From positions 1-64,000 of the forward strand of contig JAJZVV010000004.1 in NCBI GenBank assembly GCA_021845595.1: a stretch of DNA of 64,000 nt, given 5' to 3'. Position numbers and translations under genes: made by a program. Of this stretch, positions 1-8,774 are shown piece by piece. Every line of letters begins with the position of its first letter. Position 1 is the first letter of the stretch. Source of the DNA: Pseudomonadota bacterium (GTDB taxonomy: Bacteria; Pseudomonadota; Alphaproteobacteria; Acetobacterales; Acetobacteraceae). The notes under the pieces were generated by a model. The model made no database searches, was not told where the DNA came from, and saw nothing but the letters and a program-made list of their open reading frames with translations.

Positions 1-231
1 GGCCTTTCCGCGAACCCAGGGCATCCGAACCTCCGGCTTACGACTCCGGAACCCTATGAATCACAGATCAACCCCGCGCCGGAAGCCCCTGATTCCAGTC
101 AGCCTGAAATTGCTCTAGCGTCTGTCCACCGCAGGCGGAATCGCCGGAGGCGGATAAACAGACGCGTGAACAAGGAGATAGACTCTGTCAGCGCTTCAAT
201 GAAGCGCTGACAGAGTCTACAGCACGGCGCC
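1..231. other. Intergenic left edge, no gene seen
   Basis: No open frame here has convincing coding character or recognisable homology, and a tRNA cloverleaf could not be built. The notable contents are TTGCTCTAG at 110-118, which matches the outer arm of a hairpin element upstream of fdsG, and a perfect 20-bp inverted repeat at 179-219. Confidence 0.6.
179..219. terminator. Perfect 20-bp inverted repeat downstream of the T6SS operon
   Basis: Positions 179-198 and 200-219 are exact reverse complements around one central base, so an RNA from either strand could form a very stable hairpin. It begins 12 bases past the stop codon of the last hcp gene, where a terminator would be expected. No clear U-tract follows on the leftward strand, so it may be a bidirectional or Rho-assisted terminator, or a repeat-element arm. 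Termination is inferred from position and structure. Confidence 0.5.
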
Positions 232-873
232 TCAGTTCGCCCCCGACCAGCTGCCCGGAACCGGCGCGCCGAGTGAACCGTCCGGGCGCTGTGGCCGGTA
301 GCGGAACTCTACCTTGCGATAGACGAAGCTGCAGCTCTCCTCCATCGCGTGCGCTTCCTCCCAGTCCAGCCCGATGATGAGCACGTCGGTGAAATCGAGG
401 CGCAGATAGACTTCGCCGGTGTAGCGCGAACCGCTGGGGCGGCGCTTGACCAGCGTGGCGGAGTCGAAGCGCACCCGGTCGCAGCAATTGCGGAACAGCA
501 CCAGCGAGGTCTGGTCCATGCTGCGCTTGAAGGTGATCGGCTTGACATCGACCGGGTAGCCGAGCCCGCCGGCCCGCAAGGCACGCTGATCGGCCGAGCG
601 GAAGCGCGCGAACCCGGAAGTTCGCTCCTTCGGCTCCTTCTTCTTGCCGCTCGTGCCGCCGGTTCCCGTCTGCTCGGTCATCTCCGGCGCATCGTCGGCG
701 ATGCCGATCTTGAAGCTGAAGCCGGTGACCTCGAAAAATCGGCCGACCTCGAACCCTTCGAGCAGCTTGTCCGCGCGCAGGTCGGCGGCATCGATGGTCG
801 TCTGGCACTCGGCCTCGATGGCGCGGCCCTTGAGCTTGAACATCATCAGCAGATCGGTGTTGTCCTCGGCCAT
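232..873 (-). CDS. hcp: Type VI secretion tube protein Hcp (second paralogue)
   Basis: A 213-residue Hcp-family protein, the subunit of hexameric rings that stack into the inner tube of the T6SS needle and may carry effectors. It aligns by eye along its length with the Hcp encoded just upstream: both open with a DLLM-type start, share the FxxxxFxF core near residue 45 and end with a beta strand around YRP/YKR-QxPDG. It is longer than the usual 160-170 residues because of a charged, Gly/Lys-rich loop at about residues 65-90. ATG is preceded by GAGGAGG. It is the last gene of the leftward T6SS run and is followed by the 179-219 hairpin. Two unlike Hcps suggest either mixed tubes or different cargo. 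Confidence 0.85.
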   Translation of the reverse strand: MAEDNTDLLMMFKLKGRAIEAECQTTIDAADLRADKLLEGFEVGRFFEVTGFSFKIGIADDAPEMTEQTGTGGTSGKKKEPKERTSGFARFRSADQRALRAGGLGYPVDVKPITFKRSMDQTSLVLFRNCCDRVRFDSATLVKRRPSGSRYTGEVYLRLDFTDVLIIGLDWEEAHAMEESCSFVYRKVEFRYRPQRPDGSLGAPVPGSWSGAN

Positions 874-936
874 CTCGGCCTCCTCTCGCGGTCCGGCGCG
901 GCGCCGGGTTCCTGGGCCCTTCCCGCTCTCACAACC

Positions 937-1566
937 TCAGCCATCGCGCGGCTCGCTCCACTCCGCGGTGGCGGAGGGCGCGAAGGTCCCATCCGGTTTC
1001 TGGCGCTTGTAGACAACCTTGACGCCACGGCAGATGAAGCTCGTCTTCTCCTTGGCGAGCGCGCCATCACCCCAGGCGACGCCGGTGATCAGCACGTCGG
1101 TGAAGTCCACGCGCAGGAAGGCGCGTGCGCCGAGCGCTCCGGTGGATCGGCGCTTGATCAACGTCGCCGACGGGAAGCTCTTGGAGTTGCAGCAGCATTC
1201 AAGAAAGATCGGCGAGGCGCGATCGACCAGCCGGGTGAAGCTGAAGGTATCGAACTCGACGGGGTAAATCTCCTTGAAATTGTCTTCGCTGAACTTCCAG
1301 AATCCGGCGAATGCGCCCTTGACCAACGGTGCTGTCGCGCCGCCGGCCGCCGGCTGGATGAACGGGCCCTTGCCCTTGTCCTCCTCGCGCACCGACAGGC
1401 CGAACTCGAAATCCTCGAGCTCAAAGAATTTGCCAGCCTGAAAATCCTGCATCAGCGTGTCGCGCGCATCGATCGACAGCTGGCACTCGGCGGCCACCGC
1501 ATCATTGCCGAGCACGAACTTCATCAACAGGTCGGTGGTGGCCGGGTCGCTGCTGGTGTTCGCCAT
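937..1566 (-). CDS. hcp: Type VI secretion tube protein Hcp (first paralogue)
   Basis: A 209-residue Hcp homologue forming the T6SS inner tube. Like its neighbour it has the N-terminal TTDLLMKF strand, an acidic DFxxGKFFELEDFEF core and a basic C-terminal strand ending near KRQKPDGTF. An insertion around residues 62-85 is rich in Lys, Gly and Ala and differs in sequence from the insertion in the downstream paralogue, so the variable loop is where the two diverge. The start is well placed, with AAGGAGG about six bases upstream of ATG. It lies 57 bases after tssC. The longer than usual loop makes cargo or baseplate specificity plausible, but that is inference. Confidence 0.87.
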   Translation of the reverse strand: MANTSSDPATTDLLMKFVLGNDAVAAECQLSIDARDTLMQDFQAGKFFELEDFEFGLSVREEDKGKGPFIQPAAGGATAPLVKGAFAGFWKFSEDNFKEIYPVEFDTFSFTRLVDRASPIFLECCCNSKSFPSATLIKRRSTGALGARAFLRVDFTDVLITGVAWGDGALAKEKTSFICRGVKVVYKRQKPDGTFAPSATAEWSEPRDG

Positions 1567-1623
1567 GGAGCCTCCTTGCGCGCTTCCGTGCCAGGTTCGG
1601 CTGGTTCGCGGGCTTCAGTCCGT

Positions 1624-3042
1624 TCATGGGGCAGGGACGCGCGACAGCAGCCGCAGCATCACGGTCAGGCCTTCGAGCTGATAGTGCGGACGGAGAAAGA
1701 ACCGCGCCTCATACTGACCCGGCAACCCGTCGCGCTCCTCCAGTATCACACTCGCATCCTCGAGCGGATGGGTCGCCTTCCACGCCTCTGAGGAGGTGCT
1801 GGGTGAACCGTCGACATAGCCGAGCAGCCATTCCTCGAGCCAGACCTGGAGCGCGGCGCGCGTGATGGTGCTGCCGACCTTGTCGCGCACCATGCATTTC
1901 AGATAATGCGCGAAGCGGCAGCAGGCGAACAGGTAGGGCAGGCGCGCGGCGAGCACCGCATTCGCCGTTGCCGCTGGATCATCGTAGGCGCGCGGGGCCT
2001 GCAGCGACTGCGCGCTGATGAAGGCGGCGACATCGGTGTTCTTGCGATACAACAGCGGGATCAGGCCGCTCTGCGCAAGTTCCGCCTCGCGCCGCTCGCT
2101 GAGCGCGATCTCGGTCACGCTTTTCGTGTCCACCGCGCCATCGGCCGTGGGGAAGCGCAGCGCCGGTAGGTCCTCCACGATGCCGCCACTGTCCACCCCG
2201 CGGATGCGCGTGCACCAGCCGTAGAGCGCGAAGGCGCGGGCGATGTTGGCGGCGAATGCGAAGGCCGCGTTGGCCCAGAGATAGGCGCCGGCATCGGTGC
2301 CTTCCACCGCCTCCTCGAAGGCGAAATCATCCACCGGATCCGTGCGGGGACCGTAGGGCAGGCGGGCGAGGAAGCGCGGCATGACGAGACCGACATAGCG
2401 CGTATCCTCCGCCGCACGCAGCGCCCGCCAGGCGGCATATTCCGGGGTCTGGAAAATCCGTGTCAGGTCGCGCGGATTGGCAAGCTCGGCCCAGCTGTCC
2501 ATCTGCATCAGCGAGGCCGCGGCGGCGGCGATGAAGGGCGCGTGGCAGGCGGCGGCGATCTGCGCCATGTCGGCGAGCAGCGCGACATCCTCCGGGCGAT
2601 GGTCGAAAGCGTAGTCACCGACCAGCACGCCGAACGGCTCGCCGCCGAACTGCCCATATTCCTCCTCGTAGAGACGCTTGAAGATCGGGCTCTGGTCCCA
2701 CGCGGTGCCGCGGAACTTGCGCAGCGTGCGGGCCAGTTCGCGCTTGGAGATGTCGAGCACGCGGACCTTGACCGTCGGGTCGCCGTCGGCGGCGCGCAGG
2801 AGAAAGGCGAGGCCGCGCCAGCTCGCTTCGAGCTGCTGGAACTCGCCATGGTGAAGAACGGCGTTCACCTGCTCGCCGAGCCGGAGATCGATCTCGGCCC
2901 GCAGCGCCTCGATGGTCCGCCGCGGGTCGGGCCCGACGAGATGCGGCCAGATGCGCGCCTGCGCCACGAGGGCCGCCAGCGCCGCCTCCGGCACCGTTGC
3001 GCGCGGCCGCTCCAGCAACTCGGCGAAGGCCTCGACGCCCAT
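1624..3042 (-). CDS. tssC: T6SS contractile sheath large subunit TssC (ImpD-like)
   Basis: A 472-residue, full-length TssC/VipB family protein. With TssB it builds the contractile sheath that drives the Hcp tube. Family landmarks are all present: the HHGEFQQLEASWRGL segment near residue 65, EEYGQFGGEPFGVLVGDY near 130, LARLPYG near 230, FEEAVEGT, and the C-terminal RFAHYLKCMVRDK and RPHYQLEGLTV blocks needed for sheath assembly. The start is backed by GAGGAGG upstream, 15 bases after vgrG. Imp-type clusters usually carry two TssC-like proteins. This is the canonical one, whereas the hybrid at 14.3-16.1 kb lacks the C-terminal assembly domain. Confidence 0.93.
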   Translation of the reverse strand: MGVEAFAELLERPRATVPEAALAALVAQARIWPHLVGPDPRRTIEALRAEIDLRLGEQVNAVLHHGEFQQLEASWRGLAFLLRAADGDPTVKVRVLDISKRELARTLRKFRGTAWDQSPIFKRLYEEEYGQFGGEPFGVLVGDYAFDHRPEDVALLADMAQIAAACHAPFIAAAAASLMQMDSWAELANPRDLTRIFQTPEYAAWRALRAAEDTRYVGLVMPRFLARLPYGPRTDPVDDFAFEEAVEGTDAGAYLWANAAFAFAANIARAFALYGWCTRIRGVDSGGIVEDLPALRFPTADGAVDTKSVTEIALSERREAELAQSGLIPLLYRKNTDVAAFISAQSLQAPRAYDDPAATANAVLAARLPYLFACCRFAHYLKCMVRDKVGSTITRAALQVWLEEWLLGYVDGSPSTSSEAWKATHPLEDASVILEERDGLPGQYEARFFLRPHYQLEGLTVMLRLLSRVPAP

Positions 3043-3057
3043 CCCCGGCTTGCCTCC

Positions 3058-4962
3058 TCAGTTGATCGCGACCTGCGCGCCCTGGATCGTCATGTTGCCG
3101 CTGGCGGTGAGCGACATCGTCCCGTTCGCGGTCACCGAGACGGTGGCGGCGCTGATGGTGACACCGGAGCTATCGATCGTGATGCTGTTGCTGCCGACCT
3201 GCAGGGTGATCGACTGGCCGGCATTGATGCTCGACGAACCGGCGGAGACGGTGATCGAGTGATTACCCTGCGAGACCGTCAGGCTGTCATTGCCCTGCGA
3301 CACCGTCATCGAATTGTTGCCCTGCGAGACGGTGACCGAGTTGTTGCCTTGGGAAACCGTGATCGAGCGGTTGCCCTTGTCCACGGTCGTCGTGGTGTCC
3401 TGGGTGATCTTGACCGTCTCGTTGTTGAGGACGACCTTGTTGTAGTCCTTCTGGGCCTGGAAAAAGACTTCCTCGGAGCCCTTTTTGTCCTCGAACCGCA
3501 ATTCGTTGAACCCGCCGCCGCCCGTGCTCGAATTGGTCTTGATGGTGCTGCGTGTCTTGTTGTCGGGCAATGCATAGGGCACGGTGACGGAGGCGTTGTA
3601 GACCGAGCCGGTGATGATCGGGCGATCCGGATCGCCTTCGAGATGCTCGACCACAACCTCCTGGCCGACGCGCGGGAGGAACACACCGCCGAAACTCGTG
3701 CCCGCCCAGGGCTGCGCGACGCGGATCCAGCAGGAGCTGGTATCGTCCTCCGCGGGACTGCGATCCCAGTAGAACTTGACCTTGATGCGCCCATACTGAT
3801 CGGTGGTGATCTCGTCACCGGACGCGCCCGTCACCTTGGCGGTCTGCGGGCCGCGGATCACCGGCCATGGCGTGCGCCGGTCGAGACGATACTGGGTGGC
3901 GCCGGGAATGGCGCGGAAGCTGTTGCGATAGGTGTCGATCAGTTCGCCGCGACTGTCGGACCGCGCTTCCGCCATGCTCAGCGTGATGCGGGATTCGATG
4001 ACCAGATATTCCTGGTTCATCGCCGTGTCGACGAAATCCTTCAGCGTGAACTTGCCGCCCGTGAGCATGCCGCGCGCGTTGGTGACACCGCCGAACACCT
4101 GCCGACGCGCGCTGAGGTCCTGCATGCGGATGTCAGCCAGGGTGGTGCCGTTGGCGGCGGTATCGTGCGGGCCCGGATAGGCGAAGACCTCGAGCGAATC
4201 GTGCGGATGCCCACCGGGTTTGGTGGAGCGCGCGCTGAGGTCGCTGCTCGGGGTGGTGAAATTATAGTCGGTCAGCGCCACGGCGCCGGGCTGGAGCTGC
4301 ATCTCCGCCGACCAGTCCCAGACATGGTCCTCCACCGCGCGCTGCTCGGTGCGCTCGAGCTTGAAGGGAATGGGCGTGGAAAGGGCGGTATGCGAGTTCG
4401 GATCATCGGCCATGACCAGCGTGTGCTGCCCGTCGGCATGATCGAAATAGAAATACAGCCCGTACCGCTCCATCAGGCGGGTGACGAAGTCCAGCGACGT
4501 CTCGCAATACTGGACGCAATATTCCAGCGACGTGCTGCCCGAACTGTCCTGGCGCTTGTCGGTGACGCTGATCCCGGCCGCCGACAGAACGGCGTTGATG
4601 ATGTCCCACGGAGCCTGGTTCTGATAGATCTTGCAGTCCTGCGCCCGCGACAGAAGCCAGATCTGCGGCCGCAATTCGATGCGGTAGCGATAGGCCGCGC
4701 CGCTCAGCCCAGCATGCATGATGCGCGCAATGATGCCGTTGATGTAGCGCTTCTGCTGCCCGGGCAGAGTGATCGCCACCGTCACCGAACTGCCGAGCAT
4801 CGACGTCAGGTCGCCCTTCGCCTTGTCGCTCGACGCGGTGATGACATAGAGGAACGGCCGGCCCAGCTCCTCGGTTCCTTCGAGCCCTTCGAGCGAGAGG
4901 GTGAACCCCGGATCGGGGTCGATCGTCAGGGTCGTGTAGGCGGTGCCGCTGCTCTCGCTCAT
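3058..4962 (-). CDS. vgrG: T6SS tip spike protein VgrG (TssI)
   Basis: A 634-residue VgrG: a gp27-like base (about residues 1-370, containing RYxIELRPQIWLLSR), the gp5 OB fold with the family signature KVKFYWDR near 410 and CWIRVAQPWAG near 425, and a C-terminal beta-helical needle. The needle (roughly 545-590) is built of 9-residue TVSQGN-type repeats, then closes with an Ile/Val-rich strand ladder. There is no extra C-terminal enzymatic domain, so this is a structural spike rather than an evolved VgrG, and effectors would have to dock on it through PAAR or adaptor proteins not present here. It lies between tssM and tssC. Confidence 0.93.
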   Translation of the reverse strand: MSESSGTAYTTLTIDPDPGFTLSLEGLEGTEELGRPFLYVITASSDKAKGDLTSMLGSSVTVAITLPGQQKRYINGIIARIMHAGLSGAAYRYRIELRPQIWLLSRAQDCKIYQNQAPWDIINAVLSAAGISVTDKRQDSSGSTSLEYCVQYCETSLDFVTRLMERYGLYFYFDHADGQHTLVMADDPNSHTALSTPIPFKLERTEQRAVEDHVWDWSAEMQLQPGAVALTDYNFTTPSSDLSARSTKPGGHPHDSLEVFAYPGPHDTAANGTTLADIRMQDLSARRQVFGGVTNARGMLTGGKFTLKDFVDTAMNQEYLVIESRITLSMAEARSDSRGELIDTYRNSFRAIPGATQYRLDRRTPWPVIRGPQTAKVTGASGDEITTDQYGRIKVKFYWDRSPAEDDTSSCWIRVAQPWAGTSFGGVFLPRVGQEVVVEHLEGDPDRPIITGSVYNASVTVPYALPDNKTRSTIKTNSSTGGGGFNELRFEDKKGSEEVFFQAQKDYNKVVLNNETVKITQDTTTTVDKGNRSITVSQGNNSVTVSQGNNSMTVSQGNDSLTVSQGNHSITVSAGSSSINAGQSITLQVGSNSITIDSSGVTISAATVSVTANGTMSLTASGNMTIQGAQVAIN

Positions 4963-5050
4963 CGCATCCGTCCGTCTTCCCCGCCGGTGATGAAGGGCCA
5001 GCGCGCCGTCCCGTCCCCGCCTGGCTTAGATGCCCTCACGCGCCGCGGCG

Positions 5051-8000
5051 TCATAGCTTGGCCGGGCAGCGGAACGCCCGCAGCGCGGAGAGGGTGAACG
5101 GGTTGCGCACACTGCTGGCGTTGAGCTCGAAGGTCGCCTGCCCGGCGGGCGCGGTGAAGACGAGGCGGAATTTGTCGGGCTGGCCGCTGCCCAGCACGCG
5201 CGCGCTGTCCAGCAGGCGCAGCAGCGCCCACGGCCCGTCCTTCTCCACGATGGTCGCCGCCCCGCCGGAGGCCGGCGTCGCCGTCATCCGCACCAACGTC
5301 TTGCCCCCGGCGCCCGGCCACTGGAACTGCATCGGCTCGGTCGGGCCATGATTGTAGGTCAGCGTCTGGCCGGCGATGTCGAGGCTGATCTGGCCCACCC
5401 CCGGGTCCAGCGCCACGGGGACGAGCTGGAAGCGGACCTGTATCTGCTGGCCGCCATTGAACAGGGCGTCGCGGATCTGCCCGGCGCGCTCGAACTCGGC
5501 CAGCGAGCCGGGCGAGAGGCCGAGCTTGGCATGATCGGCCGATTGCCAGCGCCACGGCGTCTGCGTCGTATCGACGAAGGGCTTGAGATACTGGTCGAAG
5601 AACTGATCGATCAGACCGCCCGGCCCGAGCAGGTGGGTGAAATCGTCGAGCGGGACGTCGGCGGCGCTGGCGGCGACGAACGGGTAGCGGTTGAACGCCG
5701 CCTGGCACAGCGGCAGCACTTTCGAGCGCCACGCGTCGGCGAGCTCCTGGCTCGCGCCACCGGCGGTGACCGCCGAGCTGCTCTGCGAGACCGTCTGCAG
5801 CATCGCGGCGATCGGCTTCGGCAGGTCCTTCGCCAGATCCTGAAGCTGCGCCGCCGCCCCGCCCCCGCCCGCTCCGCCCCCGGCACCAGCGCCGCCGGCG
5901 ACGACACCGAGCAGCGCCTGGCCCTGGTTCGGCGCGTTCGCAACCAGGCTGAAATTCTGATACAGCGCCTGGATCTTCTGGATTGCGCGCTCCAATGGCG
6001 GCGGCGGATCCTCCTTCTTGCCGACGACGAAATCGTGGATCTGCTTGAAGTGCTGATCCACCCGCGCGACCGGATCGACCGCCTTGCCGCCGTCGGGCCC
6101 GGAGCCGAGCGCCTCACCGAGAATGGCGGCAAGCTCGCCCTGCTCGTAGCTGAGCCCGCTGCGCGCCTCCTCGCCGGCGAATCCCGCCACCTTCTTTCCG
6201 ACCTTGGCGAGCTTCGCCTCCGCCTTGCCCGCCGCCTGGTCGGCGGCGCCGGCCCGGCTCAGTTGGGTCTGCTGGTCGATCGCCTGCAGCAGGTTGCGCA
6301 GCGGCGAATCCGGCGCCGCGAGCAGGCTCAGCTCGTCCAGCCCCTGCGGCAGGGTGGAGAAGCCCTTGATCGCGACGTCGGCGATCAGTGCGTCCCAGAC
6401 GCGGGTGTAATCGTCGAGATAGAGGCCGAGCACGTCGCGGCGCAGCTTGCTCACCTCGGCGAGGTTGCCGCCGATGCCGCGGCTCGGCCGGCCGAGCACC
6501 CAGCCGTCCTCGGCGATGTCCTGCGTCACCGTGGCGAGCAGCGGCAGGAACGTGGTACGATAGCCGCTCCAGGTATAGATGCCGGCGACGCCACTGGAGA
6601 GCGGGCGGCCGGATCTGAGCTGGAACACGCGCGCCACCGCCGGCCCGGCATTGTCCGCCACCGACCATTCCGCCAGCGCCTGGGCCCGCGCGCTGCGCAG
6701 CAGCCGGTTATAGCTGTATTCGGCCAACGGCTCGCGCGTCAGGATGGCGCGCACCGAGGCGATCAGCGGGCCGTTCAGCCCGATCGGCGGCAGCGGCCGG
6801 GAGAGCATGGCCTCGACATGTTCGCCGAGCGCTTCGCGCACCGGCGCCGCCTCCTCGCCGGGAAAGCTCACGGCGAAATCGGTGTTCATCCATTGCTGCA
6901 CCAGGGCGCGGTCGAGCGGCCCCTGCCGGCCGAGGATGAGATAGACCTTGAGCGCCTGATAGAGCAGGTCCGGCTTGTCCTCATGCGCCTGCATCTGCTG
7001 CTCGAGCCGGGCCAGGAGGCGCGGACGCAGCAGCCCATCGAGCGCGCGCTGATAGGCATCGATAGCGGCCGAACTCAGCTTGGCGCCCTGATAGAGGCCA
7101 AAGGTCAGCGCCAACGGTGCCGAGGCTTCGCGCTCGGCATAGCCACCGCGGATGTCACGGAGCGTGCCGAGAGCCGGCAGCAGCGCCGGCAGATCGAGAT
7201 CTGCCGGCCCGCGCTTCATCAGTTCCGCGTATTGCGCGTTGTAGCGCGCCGCCTCGTCATGCACCTCGGCCATGCGCGCGCGGTTGCCGAAATAGCTCAT
7301 GGTCCACATACCGGTGAGCAGCAGCGCCACCAGCGCCGCGCCGCCATAGGCCCCCCGATAGGTCCAGCGCGCCCGCGCCTCGACCTTCGGGTCGAGGCTC
7401 ACCAGCGCCGCCTCGCCGAACACGACGTCGCGGATCAGGCGGGTGAGGAAATAGCTCCGCCCGGTGCCGCTGAACGCGGTCACGGCCTGGCGCTGTAGGC
7501 CGAACTGCCCGGCCATGGCGCCGAGCAGCCGGTCGATCGGCGTGCCGTCCTGCGTGCCACTGGTGAAATAGACGCCGCGCAGCAGCGGCCGGGCTTCGAG
7601 CCGGCTGGGGCGGAAAATCTCGGTGAGGAACTCCGCCGCGACGTCGCGCAGCGAGGCGATCTGCTGCGGGAAGCCGTAGATCAGCCGGCGACGCTGGATG
7701 TCCGGCTCCTGGTGCAACCGCTCCGTCAGCCGCTCATTGAGCCGCACCAGCAGGCCATCGAACTCGGCGGGGAAATTGCCGACGGCGCCGGCGTCGCTCT
7801 GCCCATCCCGGGCTCGATCTTCATCGAGCGGGAAGCTCATGCCCCAGACCTGTTCGCGCTCCTCCTTGCCGAGATTGTCGAAGAATTCGACGAACCCGGC
7901 GATCAGGTCGGTCTTGGTGAAGAGCACATAGACCGGCATGCGCACGCCGAGTTCCTCGTGCAGCTCGCGCAGGCGCTTGCGCACGGCCCGCGCGTGCGCG

Positions 8001-8719
8001 CCACGCTCCGCATCGCCCGACTGGGCGAGATCGGCGAGGCTGATGGCGATGATCACGCCGTTCAGCGGCTGGCGGCGGCGATGCTTCTTCAGCAGGCGGA
8101 GAAAGCCGAGCCAGGCGGCGGCATCCACCGCTTCCTCGCTGTCCTGCGTCGTGTAGCGGCCGGCGGTATCGATGAGCACCGCCTCGTCGGTGAACCACCA
8201 GTCGCAGTTGCGCGTACCGCCAACCCCCTTCAGCGCCTGTGGTCCATGCTGGTCGGCGAGCGGAAAGCGCAGCCCGCTATGGATCAGCGCCGTCGTCTTG
8301 CCCGCGCCGGGCGGACCGATGACCATGTACCAGGGCAGCTGGTAGAGATGCCGGCCGGAACGGCCGCCGAGCTTGGCGCGGCGCAGCGCGTGCAGCGCCT
8401 CCTTGAGGCGGTCGCCGAGCAGCGCAACCTCCTCGGCCGAGGCGGTGGCGCTCGGGTCCGCCGGGGTCGCGACTTCCTCCACCAGCGCCTTGTCCTGCCG
8501 GCTCGCCCGCAACGCCCGCAGGAGGTTGAGCACCAGCCACAGCACCAGCAGCCCGGCAACCGTCAGCGCGCGCACCAGCACACTGTCGAACGGGTGCAGC
8601 GCGCCGATGCCGAGCAGCGGCCCGAAGAACCACACCAGCACGCACAGCACCAGCACCCCGAGCAGGGTGGTAAACCAGCGCGAGCGAATCAGCGGGGTGA
8701 GGAAGGGAATGCCTCTCAT
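5051..8719 (-). CDS. tssM: T6SS inner-membrane complex protein TssM (IcmF)
   Basis: TssM anchors the secretion channel in the inner membrane and spans the periplasm to meet TssJ. The 1222-residue product has two N-terminal membrane helices (about residues 15-37 and 45-66), a cytoplasmic NTPase-like domain with Walker A GPPGAGKTT near 135 and a Walker B-like VLIDTAGRY, a third helix near 430 and a long periplasmic region. A Gly/Ala-rich linker lies near residue 945. An in-frame start at 8944 exists but its 75 extra residues lie over tssL in another frame. The ATG at 8719, beginning MRGIPF, directly precedes the first helix and is preferred. Confidence 0.93.
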   Translation of the reverse strand: MRGIPFLTPLIRSRWFTTLLGVLVLCVLVWFFGPLLGIGALHPFDSVLVRALTVAGLLVLWLVLNLLRALRASRQDKALVEEVATPADPSATASAEEVALLGDRLKEALHALRRAKLGGRSGRHLYQLPWYMVIGPPGAGKTTALIHSGLRFPLADQHGPQALKGVGGTRNCDWWFTDEAVLIDTAGRYTTQDSEEAVDAAAWLGFLRLLKKHRRRQPLNGVIIAISLADLAQSGDAERGAHARAVRKRLRELHEELGVRMPVYVLFTKTDLIAGFVEFFDNLGKEEREQVWGMSFPLDEDRARDGQSDAGAVGNFPAEFDGLLVRLNERLTERLHQEPDIQRRRLIYGFPQQIASLRDVAAEFLTEIFRPSRLEARPLLRGVYFTSGTQDGTPIDRLLGAMAGQFGLQRQAVTAFSGTGRSYFLTRLIRDVVFGEAALVSLDPKVEARARWTYRGAYGGAALVALLLTGMWTMSYFGNRARMAEVHDEAARYNAQYAELMKRGPADLDLPALLPALGTLRDIRGGYAEREASAPLALTFGLYQGAKLSSAAIDAYQRALDGLLRPRLLARLEQQMQAHEDKPDLLYQALKVYLILGRQGPLDRALVQQWMNTDFAVSFPGEEAAPVREALGEHVEAMLSRPLPPIGLNGPLIASVRAILTREPLAEYSYNRLLRSARAQALAEWSVADNAGPAVARVFQLRSGRPLSSGVAGIYTWSGYRTTFLPLLATVTQDIAEDGWVLGRPSRGIGGNLAEVSKLRRDVLGLYLDDYTRVWDALIADVAIKGFSTLPQGLDELSLLAAPDSPLRNLLQAIDQQTQLSRAGAADQAAGKAEAKLAKVGKKVAGFAGEEARSGLSYEQGELAAILGEALGSGPDGGKAVDPVARVDQHFKQIHDFVVGKKEDPPPPLERAIQKIQALYQNFSLVANAPNQGQALLGVVAGGAGAGGGAGGGGAAAQLQDLAKDLPKPIAAMLQTVSQSSSAVTAGGASQELADAWRSKVLPLCQAAFNRYPFVAASAADVPLDDFTHLLGPGGLIDQFFDQYLKPFVDTTQTPWRWQSADHAKLGLSPGSLAEFERAGQIRDALFNGGQQIQVRFQLVPVALDPGVGQISLDIAGQTLTYNHGPTEPMQFQWPGAGGKTLVRMTATPASGGAATIVEKDGPWALLRLLDSARVLGSGQPDKFRLVFTAPAGQATFELNASSVRNPFTLSALRAFRCPAKL

Positions 8720-8774
8720 GGCCTCGCTCCGCGGCAAACAGGCTCGCCCCGCACGGCACGGCGCGGACGGTGCG

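Noticed and set aside
1-70. Possible tRNA remnant on the minus strand (GGTTCGGAT-like T loop and a CCGG stem)
   Set aside because: The T stem does not pair, the T loop lacks the conserved A, and the candidate anticodon stem gives a nine-base loop.
349-1791. Long rightward open frame (480 codons) over the hcp genes
   Set aside because: Antisense to two clear Hcp genes with good ribosome sites; its translation is rich in Arg, Ala and Leu without any domain.
2542-5097. 851-codon rightward open frame
   Set aside because: Lies antisense to tssC and vgrG, whose motifs are unmistakable; long antisense frames are expected at this GC content.
5348-7498. 716-codon rightward open frame
   Set aside because: Antisense shadow of tssM.
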